The notes below the pieces were generated by a model, which saw only the letters and a program-made list of their open reading frames with translations, did no database searches and was not told the DNA's origin. From an uncultured Eubacteriales bacterium (lineage in GTDB: Bacteria > Bacillota > Clostridia > Lachnospirales > Lachnospiraceae): a stretch of DNA of 6,617 nucleotides. Shown here in pieces: positions 1 to 6,602 of the stretch; within the stretch, counting starts at the first letter, position 1; each line of letters starts with the position of its first letter. Both the position numbers and the translations under genes were made by a program. The stretch lies in the NCBI GenBank assembly GCA_900544525.1, contig UQVN01000191.1, forward strand, positions 1-6,617, in the 5' to 3' direction.

Positions 1-45
1 AAATAATAAGAAAGTTTAAAAAAACTATTCGAATGAAAAAAGAAA

Positions 46-54
46 TGCTATACT
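46..54 (+). promoter_or_regulatory. Extended -10 promoter for the coiled-coil/yitT/EIIA operon
   Basis: The sequence TGCTATACT holds a TGn extension followed by TATACT, which matches the TATAAT consensus at five of six positions. No convincing -35 box lies 16-18 bases upstream (TATTCG at the 17-base distance), as is common for extended -10 promoters. Transcription would start near position 61 and give a leader of about 25 bases ending in the GGAGG of the first gene. This is a motif reading only. The window starts too close by to exclude read-through from upstream. Confidence 0.55.
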
Positions 55-72
55 TGTAGAAAAAGATACATT

Positions 73-88
73 GGAGGAAAAAAGAATG
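73..88 (+). promoter_or_regulatory. Ribosome binding site that fixes the start of the first gene
   Basis: GGAGG at 73-77 lies eight bases before the ATG at 86-88. An in-frame TTG at 71 overlaps this ribosome binding site and would have no site of its own, so the ATG at 86 is the better start. Confidence 0.8.
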
Positions 89-373
89 GCAACTGATTTT
101 TTAGAAGAAATTGGAAAAACAATTATAAAGACTGCTGATAAGGTTTCCAAAAAGACAGATGATTTTTTAGAAGTCCAAAAATTAAAAAATAAAATTTATG
201 AAAACCATAAGGCGACAGAAAAGCTTTATATGGAAATTGGAAGACAAGTCTATGAACAATTTAAAGTTGGACAAAATGAAGAGTTTTTAGAGCTTTGCAA
301 TGAAATTCATGAAAAAGATAATGAATTAATTGATTTAAAGAAACAATTGAAAACGCGAAAAGAAGAAATATAG
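86..373 (+). CDS. Small charged coiled-coil protein of unknown function (95 aa)
   Basis: I do not recognise a named gene. The 95-residue protein is soluble, lysine- and glutamate-rich and mostly helical, with no signal peptide or membrane segment. An N-terminal amphipathic helix (FLEEIGKTIIKTADKVSKKT, about residues 5-24) is followed by two likely coiled-coil helices (about 28-60 and 66-95), linked near a KVGQNEE turn. It has one cysteine (Cys71). The pattern of a short N-terminal helix, then a KLYxEIGRQVYE-like helix, then a terminal Glu/Lys helix resembles small clostridial proteins that often end in a zinc ribbon. Here the protein stops before any CxxC motif; this resemblance is from memory and is an inference. 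It starts at ATG 86 behind GGAGG and ends 21 bases before yitT, so co-transcription with that gene is likely. A structural, scaffold or membrane-associated role is possible but not shown. Confidence 0.75.
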   Translation: MATDFLEEIGKTIIKTADKVSKKTDDFLEVQKLKNKIYENHKATEKLYMEIGRQVYEQFKVGQNEEFLELCNEIHEKDNELIDLKKQLKTRKEEI

Positions 374-394
374 ATATAGGGAGGAGTATGAAAA

Positions 395-1270
395 ATGGCA
401 GTGGACAAGGCGAAAGTGGATATTGGTAAGGAGGTAAAGCGAATTATTTGTATCCTAATCGCAGCACTTATTATGGCAACGAATATTAAGACGTTTGTCA
501 ATGCGGGGGGATTATTTCCAGGGGGATTTACAGGACTTACTATTTTACTGCAAGACATTGGAAAGGAATTTTTGCATATTACGATTCCGTTTTCGATTGT
601 AAATATTACATTGAATGCGATTCCTGCAGTTATCGCATTTAAAACAATTGGCAAAAAGTTTACGATTTACTCTTGTTTGATGATTTTTTGTACGAGTATT
701 TTTACAGACATGATTCCAAGTCGTCCTATTGTATATGATGTTCTTTTAATCTGCATTTTTGGTGGTATCATTAATGGATTTGCCATTAATCTCTGTTTAA
801 GAGCCGCAGCTTCTACAGGAGGAACCGATTTTATCGCTATTTTTGCATCAGAAAAATATCATTTAGATACATGGAATTATATTCTTTGTGGAAATGCAGT
901 TATGCTTATCATAGCAGGATATTTGTTTGGATGGAATCAAGCACTGTATTCTATTATTTTCCAGTTTGCTTCCACACAAGTATTGCACACGTTGCATAAA
1001 CATTATCGAAAGCATACATTTTTTATTATTACCAACTATCCAGAGGAAGTATATGAGGTAATTTTACATTGTACCAATCATGGAGCGACTATTTTTAATG
1101 GAACTGGTTGTTATGACAATGAAACCCGTTCTATGGTATATTCTGTCGTATCCAGTGATGAAGTGAAAAAAGTAAAAGAAGGGGTTCGTCTTGTGGATCC
1201 AAAGGCGTTTATCAATGTATTAAAAACGGATCAATTAGATGGTCATTTTTATCAAAGACCAAATGAATAA
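395..1270 (+). CDS. YitT family membrane protein with C-terminal DUF2179 domain
   Basis: This is an integral membrane protein of 291 residues, the usual length of the YitT/YpjC/YvjA family (DUF161 plus DUF2179). Hydrophobic segments lie at about 15-30, 36-53, 63-83, 90-106, 112-137, 158-178 and 180-198. Family-like glycine-rich motifs are AGGLFPGGFTGLT (37-49) and ASTGGTDFI (139-147), the latter in the second half of the membrane domain. From about residue 207 the chain becomes a soluble alpha/beta DUF2179 domain, with GATIFNGTGCY (230-240) and VDPKAFINV (267-275). The substrate of the family is not established; it is usually described as a putative transporter or permease. The start at ATG 395 has AGGGAGG ten bases upstream. 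An ATG at 388 is out of frame and reaches a stop after 13 codons. The gene sits between a coiled-coil protein and a PTS EIIA protein on the same strand without an obvious terminator. Family assignment is firm, function is not. Confidence 0.9.
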   Translation: MAVDKAKVDIGKEVKRIICILIAALIMATNIKTFVNAGGLFPGGFTGLTILLQDIGKEFLHITIPFSIVNITLNAIPAVIAFKTIGKKFTIYSCLMIFCTSIFTDMIPSRPIVYDVLLICIFGGIINGFAINLCLRAAASTGGTDFIAIFASEKYHLDTWNYILCGNAVMLIIAGYLFGWNQALYSIIFQFASTQVLHTLHKHYRKHTFFIITNYPEEVYEVILHCTNHGATIFNGTGCYDNETRSMVYSVVSSDEVKKVKEGVRLVDPKAFINVLKTDQLDGHFYQRPNE

Positions 1271-1333
1271 AAAAAGAAAAAGAATAAAAAAGCAGGTAAG
1301 CAATCGGATTACAATGGAAAGTTAGGTGATGGA

Positions 1334-1804
1334 ATGAAAAGCAATATGATACAAGAAGAGCTGATTCAACTGGATATGGAAGTAGAAAATCAAGAAGAAT
1401 TTTTTCAGAAAATGGCAGACAAATTAAAGACTCTTTCTTATGTAGAAGATAGTTTTTATAAAGCTATGAAAGAAAGAGAGGAAGAGTATCCAACGGCAAT
1501 TCCGATGTCTCCTTATCCAGTGGCAATTCCTCATGCGGACAAAGAACATATAAAACGACCATTTATCGCATTTACAAGGTTAAAAACACCGATTGTTTGG
1601 AAAGAGATGGGGAATGAGGAAAGCGAACATCTTGTCCGTTTTATCATTATACTTGGATTTGTTCAAGAAATAGAATATTTAGAACTGTTACAAGAACTAA
1701 TTGCACAATTTCAAGATGAAGACTTTATGGAGCATTTGTGCCAAGTGGAAAACAAAGAGCAATGTAAAAAGCTTCTACTAAATATAGAAGAAATATTGAA
1801 TTAA
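1334..1804 (+). CDS. Stand-alone PTS EIIA domain protein, galactitol/fructose type (EIIA-2 fold)
   Basis: This 156-residue cytosolic protein corresponds to a single EIIA type-2 domain (PTS_EIIA_2, as in FruA-A, MtlA-A, GatA and PtsN). The key motif is VAIPHAD at 63-69, where His67 is the expected phosphohistidine that takes phosphate from HPr. The preceding EEYPTAIPMSPYP (50-62) and following RPFIAFTRLKTPIVWKEMG are closest, from memory, to the galactitol (GatA-like) branch. The general EIIA-2 signature is not matched exactly, since a Pro stands where Gly/Ala is usual before the AIPH core. No EIIB, EIIC or HPr gene lies in the window, so it is either part of a PTS encoded elsewhere or a regulatory orphan. 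The ATG at 1334 follows a TAGGTGAT ribosome binding site. The 63-base gap from yitT holds no hairpin, so co-transcription is likely. The sugar, if any, cannot be read from the sequence. Confidence 0.85.
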   Translation: MKSNMIQEELIQLDMEVENQEEFFQKMADKLKTLSYVEDSFYKAMKEREEEYPTAIPMSPYPVAIPHADKEHIKRPFIAFTRLKTPIVWKEMGNEESEHLVRFIIILGFVQEIEYLELLQELIAQFQDEDFMEHLCQVENKEQCKKLLLNIEEILN

Positions 1805-1815
1805 GAGAGTTTTAC

Positions 1816-1848
1816 AAGGGAAAACCGCTAGATATGTGGTTTTCCCTT
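1816..1848 (+). terminator. Stem-loop ending the coiled-coil/yitT/EIIA unit
   Basis: AAGGGAAAACC (1816-1826) pairs perfectly with GGTTTTCCCTT (1838-1848), an 11-bp stem. One G-U and one C-G pair can extend it inwards and leave a 7-base loop. The hairpin begins 12 bases after the EIIA stop codon. The following T-run is short and broken (TTTACATTT), so termination may be incomplete and some transcripts may continue into degV. Confidence 0.7.
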
Positions 1849-1875
1849 TACATTTAGAGGTGACAATGATAAAAT
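1847..1875 (+). promoter_or_regulatory. Promoter of the degV-like gene
   Basis: TTTACA (1847-1852, five of six matches to TTGACA) and TAAAAT (1870-1875, five of six matches to TATAAT) are exactly 17 bases apart. A TG dinucleotide at 1867-1868 gives an extended -10. Transcription would start near 1882, leaving a leader of about 130 bases before the degV start. The -35 box overlaps the 3' end and tail of the upstream terminator stem. Assigned by motif only. Confidence 0.65.
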
Positions 1876-1995
1876 AGGGCATAGTTACGCAAAATAAATC
1901 ATTTGTATATTTTTATCGATTTGTGTAGAAAAGTTGTTGATATATTTTATGACCGATTTGAGAGAATAAATAGTTGATGAAAATAATAGAATGAG

Positions 1996-2016
1996 AAAGG
2001 AAAGGTGCTTACGTTG
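1996..2016 (+). promoter_or_regulatory. Ribosome binding site and non-ATG start of the degV-like gene
   Basis: Two in-frame starts compete: GTG at 2005 and TTG at 2014. For the TTG, the purine-rich AAAGGTG at 2001-2007 stands six bases upstream. For the GTG, the nearest core (AAAGG, 1996-2000) is only four bases away. The TTG start gives MSRIAIVTDS, a typical DegV N-terminus that goes directly into the first strand, so I prefer it. The GTG start would add three residues. Confidence 0.6.
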
Positions 2017-2880
2017 AGTCGAATTGCAATAGTAACAGATAGTAATAGCGGAATCACACAAGAACAAGGAAGAGAACTTGGAATTTCTATTGTGCCAATG
2101 CCTTTTGATATTAATGGAGAAACTTATTTTGAAGATATTACATTAACACAAAAAGAATTTTATGAAAAGTTAAAAGAAGGAGCCGATATTGGGACAAGCC
2201 AGCCTTCGATTGAGAATATTATGAATCTTTGGAAAGACCTTTTAAGAGAGCATGAAGAAGTTGTGCATATTCCAATGTCTAGTGGTCTCAGTGGAGCCTG
2301 TGAGACAGCGCTTGCTTTTTCAAGAGACTTTGATGGAAAAGTGCATGTTGTTAATAATCAAAGAGTGTCTGTCACACAAAGACAATCTGTATTAGATGCC
2401 ATTTATCTTGCAAACCAAGGAAAAAGTGGATCAGAGATTAAAGAAATATTAGAAACCGAGCGTTTAGAATCTAGTATCTATATTATGGTAGATACATTAA
2501 AATATTTAAAGAAGGGTGGAAGAGTTACACCAGCTGCTGCCGCTCTTGGTACGTTACTTCGCTTAAAACCAGTTCTTCAAATTCAAGGTGAAAAATTAGA
2601 TGCTTTTGCTAAAGCAAGAACTGTGAAACAGGCAAAAACAATGATGATCAATGCAGTGAAAAAAGATTTAGAAGAGCGTTTTTCTAACTATTGTGAAGAA
2701 GGAACAATGATGCTTGCCATCGCTCATACCGATAATGAAGAGGCTGCACAAGAGTTTAAAAAAGAAGTGGAAGAGGCCATTCCAGGTTATGAGATTTATG
2801 TGGATAAGTTATCTTTAAGTATCTCTTGTCATATTGGTCCAGGATCTTTGGCACTTGCTGCCACAAAAAAAGTAAAATAA
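2014..2880 (+). CDS. DegV family fatty-acid-binding protein (FakB-like)
   Basis: The 288-residue cytosolic protein has the normal length and motif order of the DegV family. DegV proteins bind one fatty acid in a deep pocket; where studied, FakB members present it to the ATP-dependent kinase FakA to make acyl-phosphate for phospholipid synthesis. Visible motifs, numbered from the TTG start, are IVTDSNSG (6-13), GTSQPS (60-65) and PMSSGLSGACETA (87-99), which supply pocket and head-group residues in the family. Others are YLKKGGRV (164-171), LKPVLQIQGEKL (184-195) and CHIGPGSLALA (272-282), with His273 in the conserved HxGPG. No FakA partner lies in the window, so direct participation in fatty-acid activation is inferred. 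The gene has its own promoter and long leader, and it converges with pyruvate carboxylase on the other strand. Family assignment is firm; ligand and partner are not known. Confidence 0.9.
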   Translation: MSRIAIVTDSNSGITQEQGRELGISIVPMPFDINGETYFEDITLTQKEFYEKLKEGADIGTSQPSIENIMNLWKDLLREHEEVVHIPMSSGLSGACETALAFSRDFDGKVHVVNNQRVSVTQRQSVLDAIYLANQGKSGSEIKEILETERLESSIYIMVDTLKYLKKGGRVTPAAAALGTLLRLKPVLQIQGEKLDAFAKARTVKQAKTMMINAVKKDLEERFSNYCEEGTMMLAIAHTDNEEAAQEFKKEVEEAIPGYEIYVDKLSLSISCHIGPGSLALAATKKVK

Positions 2881-2888
2881 AATAACAA

Positions 2889-2946
2889 AAAAGGGCTATC
2901 ACAGAATAAAAAGTTTGATAACGATTTATTTTGTAATAGCTCTTTT
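2889..2946 (+). terminator. Long imperfect hairpin, terminator of the degV-like gene (probably bidirectional)
   Basis: Bases 2889-2910 pair with 2925-2946 in a 22-bp stem with one C-A mismatch and two G-U pairs. The internal loop can add a small GTT/AAC stem with a TGAT tetraloop. The 3' arm ends in CTCTTTT, and on the minus strand the other arm ends in CCC followed by six T, so it could stop transcription from both sides. It starts eight bases after the degV stop. Confidence 0.8.
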
Positions 2947-2999
2947 CTATTATGTATTTATTTTTTGTTGAAATTTTTTAAATATCCTTCAAGATTGAG

Positions 3000-3034
3000 G
3001 AAAAGCAGTTAATCCGATAGAATAACTGCTTTTC
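3000..3034 (-). terminator. Hairpin terminator of pyruvate carboxylase
   Basis: GAAAAGCAGTTA (3000-3011) pairs perfectly with TAACTGCTTTTC (3023-3034), a 12-bp stem around an 11-base loop. Read on the minus strand it lies 36 bases after the pyc stop codon and its distal arm ends in GCTTTTC. The run of T is short, and the larger hairpin at 2889-2946 lies behind it as a second stop. Being nearly symmetric, it can also act on plus-strand read-through from degV. Confidence 0.7.
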
Positions 3035-3070
3035 AAATGGGTATGAAGTTTTATAGAAAATGTAGTTTCA

Positions 3071-6000
3071 TTAAAAACTAACTAATAAGTCTTGTGTCTG
3101 TACTTGTTCGCCTTCTTTTACATAAATGCAACCAATGGTACCAGCAGATTTTGCTGTAATTGTTGTTTCCATCTTCATGGCTTCGATTGTAAGAAGAGGA
3201 GCGTTTTGCTCTACCACATCGCCTTCTTTTACGAAGATATGAGTGATTGTTCCAGGAAGTGGAGATCCAACGTGAGCTGGATTATTTTTATCTGCAATTA
3301 ATTTGCGATCGATATTGGCGGTTAAGTTTTTATCTTGAATACGGATTTCACGGATAGAACCATTGACTTCAAATGTCAAAATACGGAAACCATCTTCATC
3401 TGGATCGGATTGATCAATAAATTTGATTATTAAGTCTTTACCAGATTCAATATTCAAAGAAGTTTCTTCGCCTTTTCTAAGACCATAGAAGAATACATGG
3501 CTATCAAGTTTTGAAACATCATCATACATTTCAAAGTGACGGCAGTAGTCTTCATATACCTTTGGATAAAGAGCATAGCTAATTGCCTTTTGACGAAGTT
3601 CATGTTCGTTTAAGTTGGATAGATTGTGGCGTTCGATTAAACCTTGAGCAATTGCATCTAAGTCTTCTGGTTCCATTAAAGAACCTGGGCGAACGCTAAT
3701 TGGTTTCTTATCTTTTAATACGATTTTTTGAAGTTCTTCTGGGAAACCTCCATCTGGTTGTCCAAGCATACCAGAGAAATATTCAATGGCAGAGTCTGGA
3801 TAAGATAAGTCTTTTCCTTCTGTTAAGATATTGTCTTTTGTAAGGCCATTTTTTAACATAAAGATTGCGAAATCACCAACTGCTTTGGAAGATGGTGTTA
3901 CTTTAATAATGTTTCCAAGAAGATCATTTGCCTGTGCATACAATTCTTTGATTTCTTCAAAGCGATCTCCTGCATTCATCTGTTCTGCCTGTGCTTGTAA
4001 GTTTGAATACTGTCCACCAGGAATCTGATATTGATAGATTTCTGTATTTGGAGTCTTCATATTACTTTCATAAGGTTCATACACTTTTCTTACATCTGCA
4101 TAGTAATGGCTTAAAGAAGTCAAATCTTTTGCATTTAATCCTGTATCTCGTTCAGAGCCTTCTAAAGCGGCAACAACAGCGTTCATAGAAGGGTTACTTG
4201 TTAATGTACTCATAGATTCAATAGCTAAGTCAACGATATCAACACCAGCTTCTGCGGCCATAAGAACAGTGCTTACACCATTTCCACAAGAATCATGAGT
4301 ATGGAGATGAATTGGAATATGAAGTTCTTGTTTTAATGTTTTGAATAATTCTTTTGCTGCATATGGTTTTAAAAGCCCTGCCATATCTTTAATTGCAAAA
4401 ATATGACAACCTAATTTCTCAAGTTCTAATGCTTTATTTACATAATAATCAAGTGTGTATTTTGTTTCCTTTGGATTTAAAATATCACCTGTGTAGCAAA
4501 TAGCACCTTCTACAATTTTGCCAGTTTCAAGAGCGGACGCAATTGGAAGTTTCATATTTTCAATCCAGTTTAAACTATCAAAAATACGGAATACATCAAC
4601 GCCTTCATCAGCAGCCATTTTAATAAATTCTTGTACTACGTTATCTGGGTAGTTGCGGTAACCAACGGTATTAGAAGCGCGAAGTAACATTTGAATCAAT
4701 GTATTTGGCATCAATTTGCGAAGAGTACGAAGACGATTCCATGGAGATTCTTTTAAGAAACGATAAGCCGTATCGTAAGTAGCTCCGCCCCATGCTTCAG
4801 CAGAAAAGCCATTTGCCATAATAACATTAGTAGCTTCAGCAGCGCCATATAAGTCTTTGGAACGCATACGAGTTGCAATAAGAGACTGTTGAGCATCACG
4901 CATTGTTGTGTCTGTTACATATAATTTTTTGTCTTTTAAAATACTTTGTGTAAATTCTTTTGCACCCATAGCGAGAAATTTATCTCTAGAACCAGTTAAG
5001 CCTTCTGGTTTTTCAACTTTTGGAGTGCGATAAGCTGGAAATTCTGGTTTTTCTGATGGATGAATATTTACCATCTGATTTCCTAAAAATTCGAGCACTT
5101 TTGTAGCACGGTCTTGGCTTTCCTGTAAAATAAATAACTCAGGAGTTTCTTCAATAAAAGTGGTATAGCAATTACCAGTTGCAAATTGTGGATGTGTTAA
5201 CACATTAATTAAGAATGGAATATTTGTCTTAATACCACGAATACGAGTTTCTTTTAAAGAACGAAGAGATTTACGAATCGCACCTTCAAATGTTCTATCA
5301 TGAGAAATCAATTTTACAAGTAAGCTGTCATAATATGGTGTGATAACAGCACCTGTACAAGCATTACCGCCGTCAAGACGAAGACCATTTCCTGATGCAG
5401 AACGATAAACTGTGATTTTACCTGTATCTGGAAGGAAGTTGTTTGCAGGATCTTCTGTTGTAACACGAGTCTGAATAGAATATCCTTGAATAGTTACCGC
5501 GTCTTGAGATGGAAGGCTAATTGGAGATTCTTCTAAGCCATATCCTTCAGCGATTAAAATTTGAGATTGTACTAGGTCAACTCCTGTTACCATTTCTGTA
5601 ACGGTATGTTCTACCTGAATACGAGGATTCATTTCAATAAAGTAAGGATTTCCTTGTGCATCTACAAGGAATTCTAATGTACCAGCATTTTCGTAGCCAA
5701 CGCCTTTTGCAAGGGAAACAGCACTTGCTAAAATAATTTCTCTTGTTTTTTCTGGAATGGAAAAAGCAGGTGCGTATTCAACTACTTTTTGGTGACGGCG
5801 CTGTACCGAACAGTCACGATCATAAAGGTGAACGACATTTCCATAGGAATCAGCTAAAATCTGTACTTCAATATGTTTTGGATTTCTTAAATATTTTTCA
5901 ATGAAGATTTGATCATCACCAAAGGCTTTTCTAGATTCATCTCTTGCTTCACGAAATTCTTTTTCCATCTGTTCTTTTGTGTCGACGATACGCATACCAC

Positions 6001-6520
6001 GTCCGCCACCACCATTAGAAGCTTTTAACATAACAGGGTATCCGACCATATCGGCAATTTCGAGTGCTTCTTCTGTATTTTTTACAGGATGGTCAACTCC
6101 TGGAATGATTGGAACTTCATATTTAATTGCCTGCTGTTTTGAACTGATTTTATCCCCCATTTTGCGCATGATATTGCCTTTTGGACCGATAAATACGATT
6201 CCATTTTTAGCACAGGCATCTGCAAAGTCAGGATTTTCAGAGAGAAAACCATAACCTGGATGGATAGCGTCTACATGATGTTTTTTTGCAATTTTAATAA
6301 TAGTATCAATATCTAAATAAGCGTCGATTGGACCTCTATCTTGACGAAGGGGATAAGATTCATCGGCTTTTGTACGGAATGTTGCATATTTATCTTCTTT
6401 AGAATAAATACCAACGCTTGTGATTCCAAGTTCATTTAAAGCACGGAAAACACGAATAGCGATTTCGCCACGGTTGGCAACTAAAACTCTTTTAAATGGG
6501 TGATGAATACGATTTGACAT
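3071..6520 (-). CDS. pyc: Pyruvate carboxylase, single-chain, biotin-dependent
   Basis: The cytosolic enzyme carboxylates pyruvate to oxaloacetate with ATP and bicarbonate, an anaplerotic step; family members are tetramers. All parts are present in the usual order over 1149 residues. The biotin carboxylase (about 8-460) has the ATP-grasp glycine loop ASNGGGGRG (167-175), RRHQKVVE (241-248), Glu283, Glu296 and MNPRIQVEHTVTE (297-309), and Arg352. The carboxyltransferase (about 530-810) has TDTTMRDAQQS (536-546) with metal ligand Asp542, Lys711 in AIKDMAG as the expected carbamylated lysine, and His740 and His742 in HLHTHD. The PYC/OADA domain (about 830-1030) includes TPSSK with Thr875. The C-terminal biotinyl domain (about 1082-1149) has EAMKMET with biotin on Lys1116. 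The presence of both BC and CT domains on one chain separates it from acetyl-CoA carboxylase subunits and from oxaloacetate decarboxylase alpha. The start ATG (6520) has AGGTG six bases upstream. It is monocistronic in this window, and no frameshift or missing active-site residue is seen. Confidence 0.97.
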   Translation of the reverse strand: MSNRIHHPFKRVLVANRGEIAIRVFRALNELGITSVGIYSKEDKYATFRTKADESYPLRQDRGPIDAYLDIDTIIKIAKKHHVDAIHPGYGFLSENPDFADACAKNGIVFIGPKGNIMRKMGDKISSKQQAIKYEVPIIPGVDHPVKNTEEALEIADMVGYPVMLKASNGGGGRGMRIVDTKEQMEKEFREARDESRKAFGDDQIFIEKYLRNPKHIEVQILADSYGNVVHLYDRDCSVQRRHQKVVEYAPAFSIPEKTREIILASAVSLAKGVGYENAGTLEFLVDAQGNPYFIEMNPRIQVEHTVTEMVTGVDLVQSQILIAEGYGLEESPISLPSQDAVTIQGYSIQTRVTTEDPANNFLPDTGKITVYRSASGNGLRLDGGNACTGAVITPYYDSLLVKLISHDRTFEGAIRKSLRSLKETRIRGIKTNIPFLINVLTHPQFATGNCYTTFIEETPELFILQESQDRATKVLEFLGNQMVNIHPSEKPEFPAYRTPKVEKPEGLTGSRDKFLAMGAKEFTQSILKDKKLYVTDTTMRDAQQSLIATRMRSKDLYGAAEATNVIMANGFSAEAWGGATYDTAYRFLKESPWNRLRTLRKLMPNTLIQMLLRASNTVGYRNYPDNVVQEFIKMAADEGVDVFRIFDSLNWIENMKLPIASALETGKIVEGAICYTGDILNPKETKYTLDYYVNKALELEKLGCHIFAIKDMAGLLKPYAAKELFKTLKQELHIPIHLHTHDSCGNGVSTVLMAAEAGVDIVDLAIESMSTLTSNPSMNAVVAALEGSERDTGLNAKDLTSLSHYYADVRKVYEPYESNMKTPNTEIYQYQIPGGQYSNLQAQAEQMNAGDRFEEIKELYAQANDLLGNIIKVTPSSKAVGDFAIFMLKNGLTKDNILTEGKDLSYPDSAIEYFSGMLGQPDGGFPEELQKIVLKDKKPISVRPGSLMEPEDLDAIAQGLIERHNLSNLNEHELRQKAISYALYPKVYEDYCRHFEMYDDVSKLDSHVFFYGLRKGEETSLNIESGKDLIIKFIDQSDPDEDGFRILTFEVNGSIREIRIQDKNLTANIDRKLIADKNNPAHVGSPLPGTITHIFVKEGDVVEQNAPLLTIEAMKMETTITAKSAGTIGCIYVKEGEQVQTQDLLVSF

Positions 6521-6541
6521 AAATTACACCTAATCCTTTCT

Positions 6542-6555
6542 GTACCAGAGGGTAC
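6542..6555 (-). promoter_or_regulatory. Inverted repeat in the pyc leader (possible operator or mRNA hairpin)
   Basis: GTACC and GGTAC form a perfect 5-bp inverted repeat around four bases, lying between the predicted transcription start (about 6567) and the ribosome binding site (6527-6531). As RNA it would be a small tetraloop hairpin ending about ten bases before the ribosome binding site. As DNA it could be an operator just downstream of the start site. The arms are short, so chance is not excluded. Confidence 0.4.
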
Positions 6556-6573
6556 GTTTCGTAATTATACTTA

Positions 6574-6602
6574 ATTATAGCGAATAGAGCATATAAATGC
6601 AA
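6574..6602 (-). promoter_or_regulatory. Promoter of pyruvate carboxylase
   Basis: On the minus strand TTGCAT (6597-6602) and a perfect TATAAT (6574-6579) are 17 bases apart. Transcription would begin near 6567, with a leader of about 47 bases. A second TATAAT lies ten bases downstream (6564-6569) but has no usable -35 box. The -35 match is only TTG plus a poor second half, so an activator or an A/T-rich upstream element may help. Confidence 0.65.

Noticed and set aside
13..26. AGTTT-AAAA-AAACT inverted repeat upstream of the first promoter
   Set aside because: It is made almost only of A/T, has a weak stem and no T-run, and is expected by chance in this composition.
388..429. ATG at 388 as an alternative start near yitT
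   Set aside because: It is in another frame and ends after 13 codons, whereas ATG 395 opens the full YitT protein at good spacing from AGGGAGG.
307..654. Open frame of 115 codons on the minus strand
   Set aside because: It lies opposite the end of the coiled-coil gene and the start of yitT, which have good ribosome binding sites and recognisable protein features. The minus-strand product has no recognisable features.
1271..1333. A-rich gap between yitT and the EIIA gene considered as a terminator or promoter
   Set aside because: No stem-loop is present and no paired -35/-10 boxes were found, so it is best read as an intra-operon spacer.
1885..2067. Open frame of 60 codons on the minus strand in the degV leader
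   Set aside because: It overlaps the degV start in the opposite direction, is rich in codons typical of A/T-rich noncoding DNA, and resembles no family I know.
3831..4188. Two overlapping plus-strand open frames of 65 codons within pyc
   Set aside because: They are antisense to conserved carboxyltransferase sequence, overlap each other, and have no family resemblance.
5979..6254. Plus-strand open frame of 91 codons within pyc
   Set aside because: It is the antisense of the conserved biotin carboxylase segment; its proline run is the complement of the glycine-rich ATP loop.
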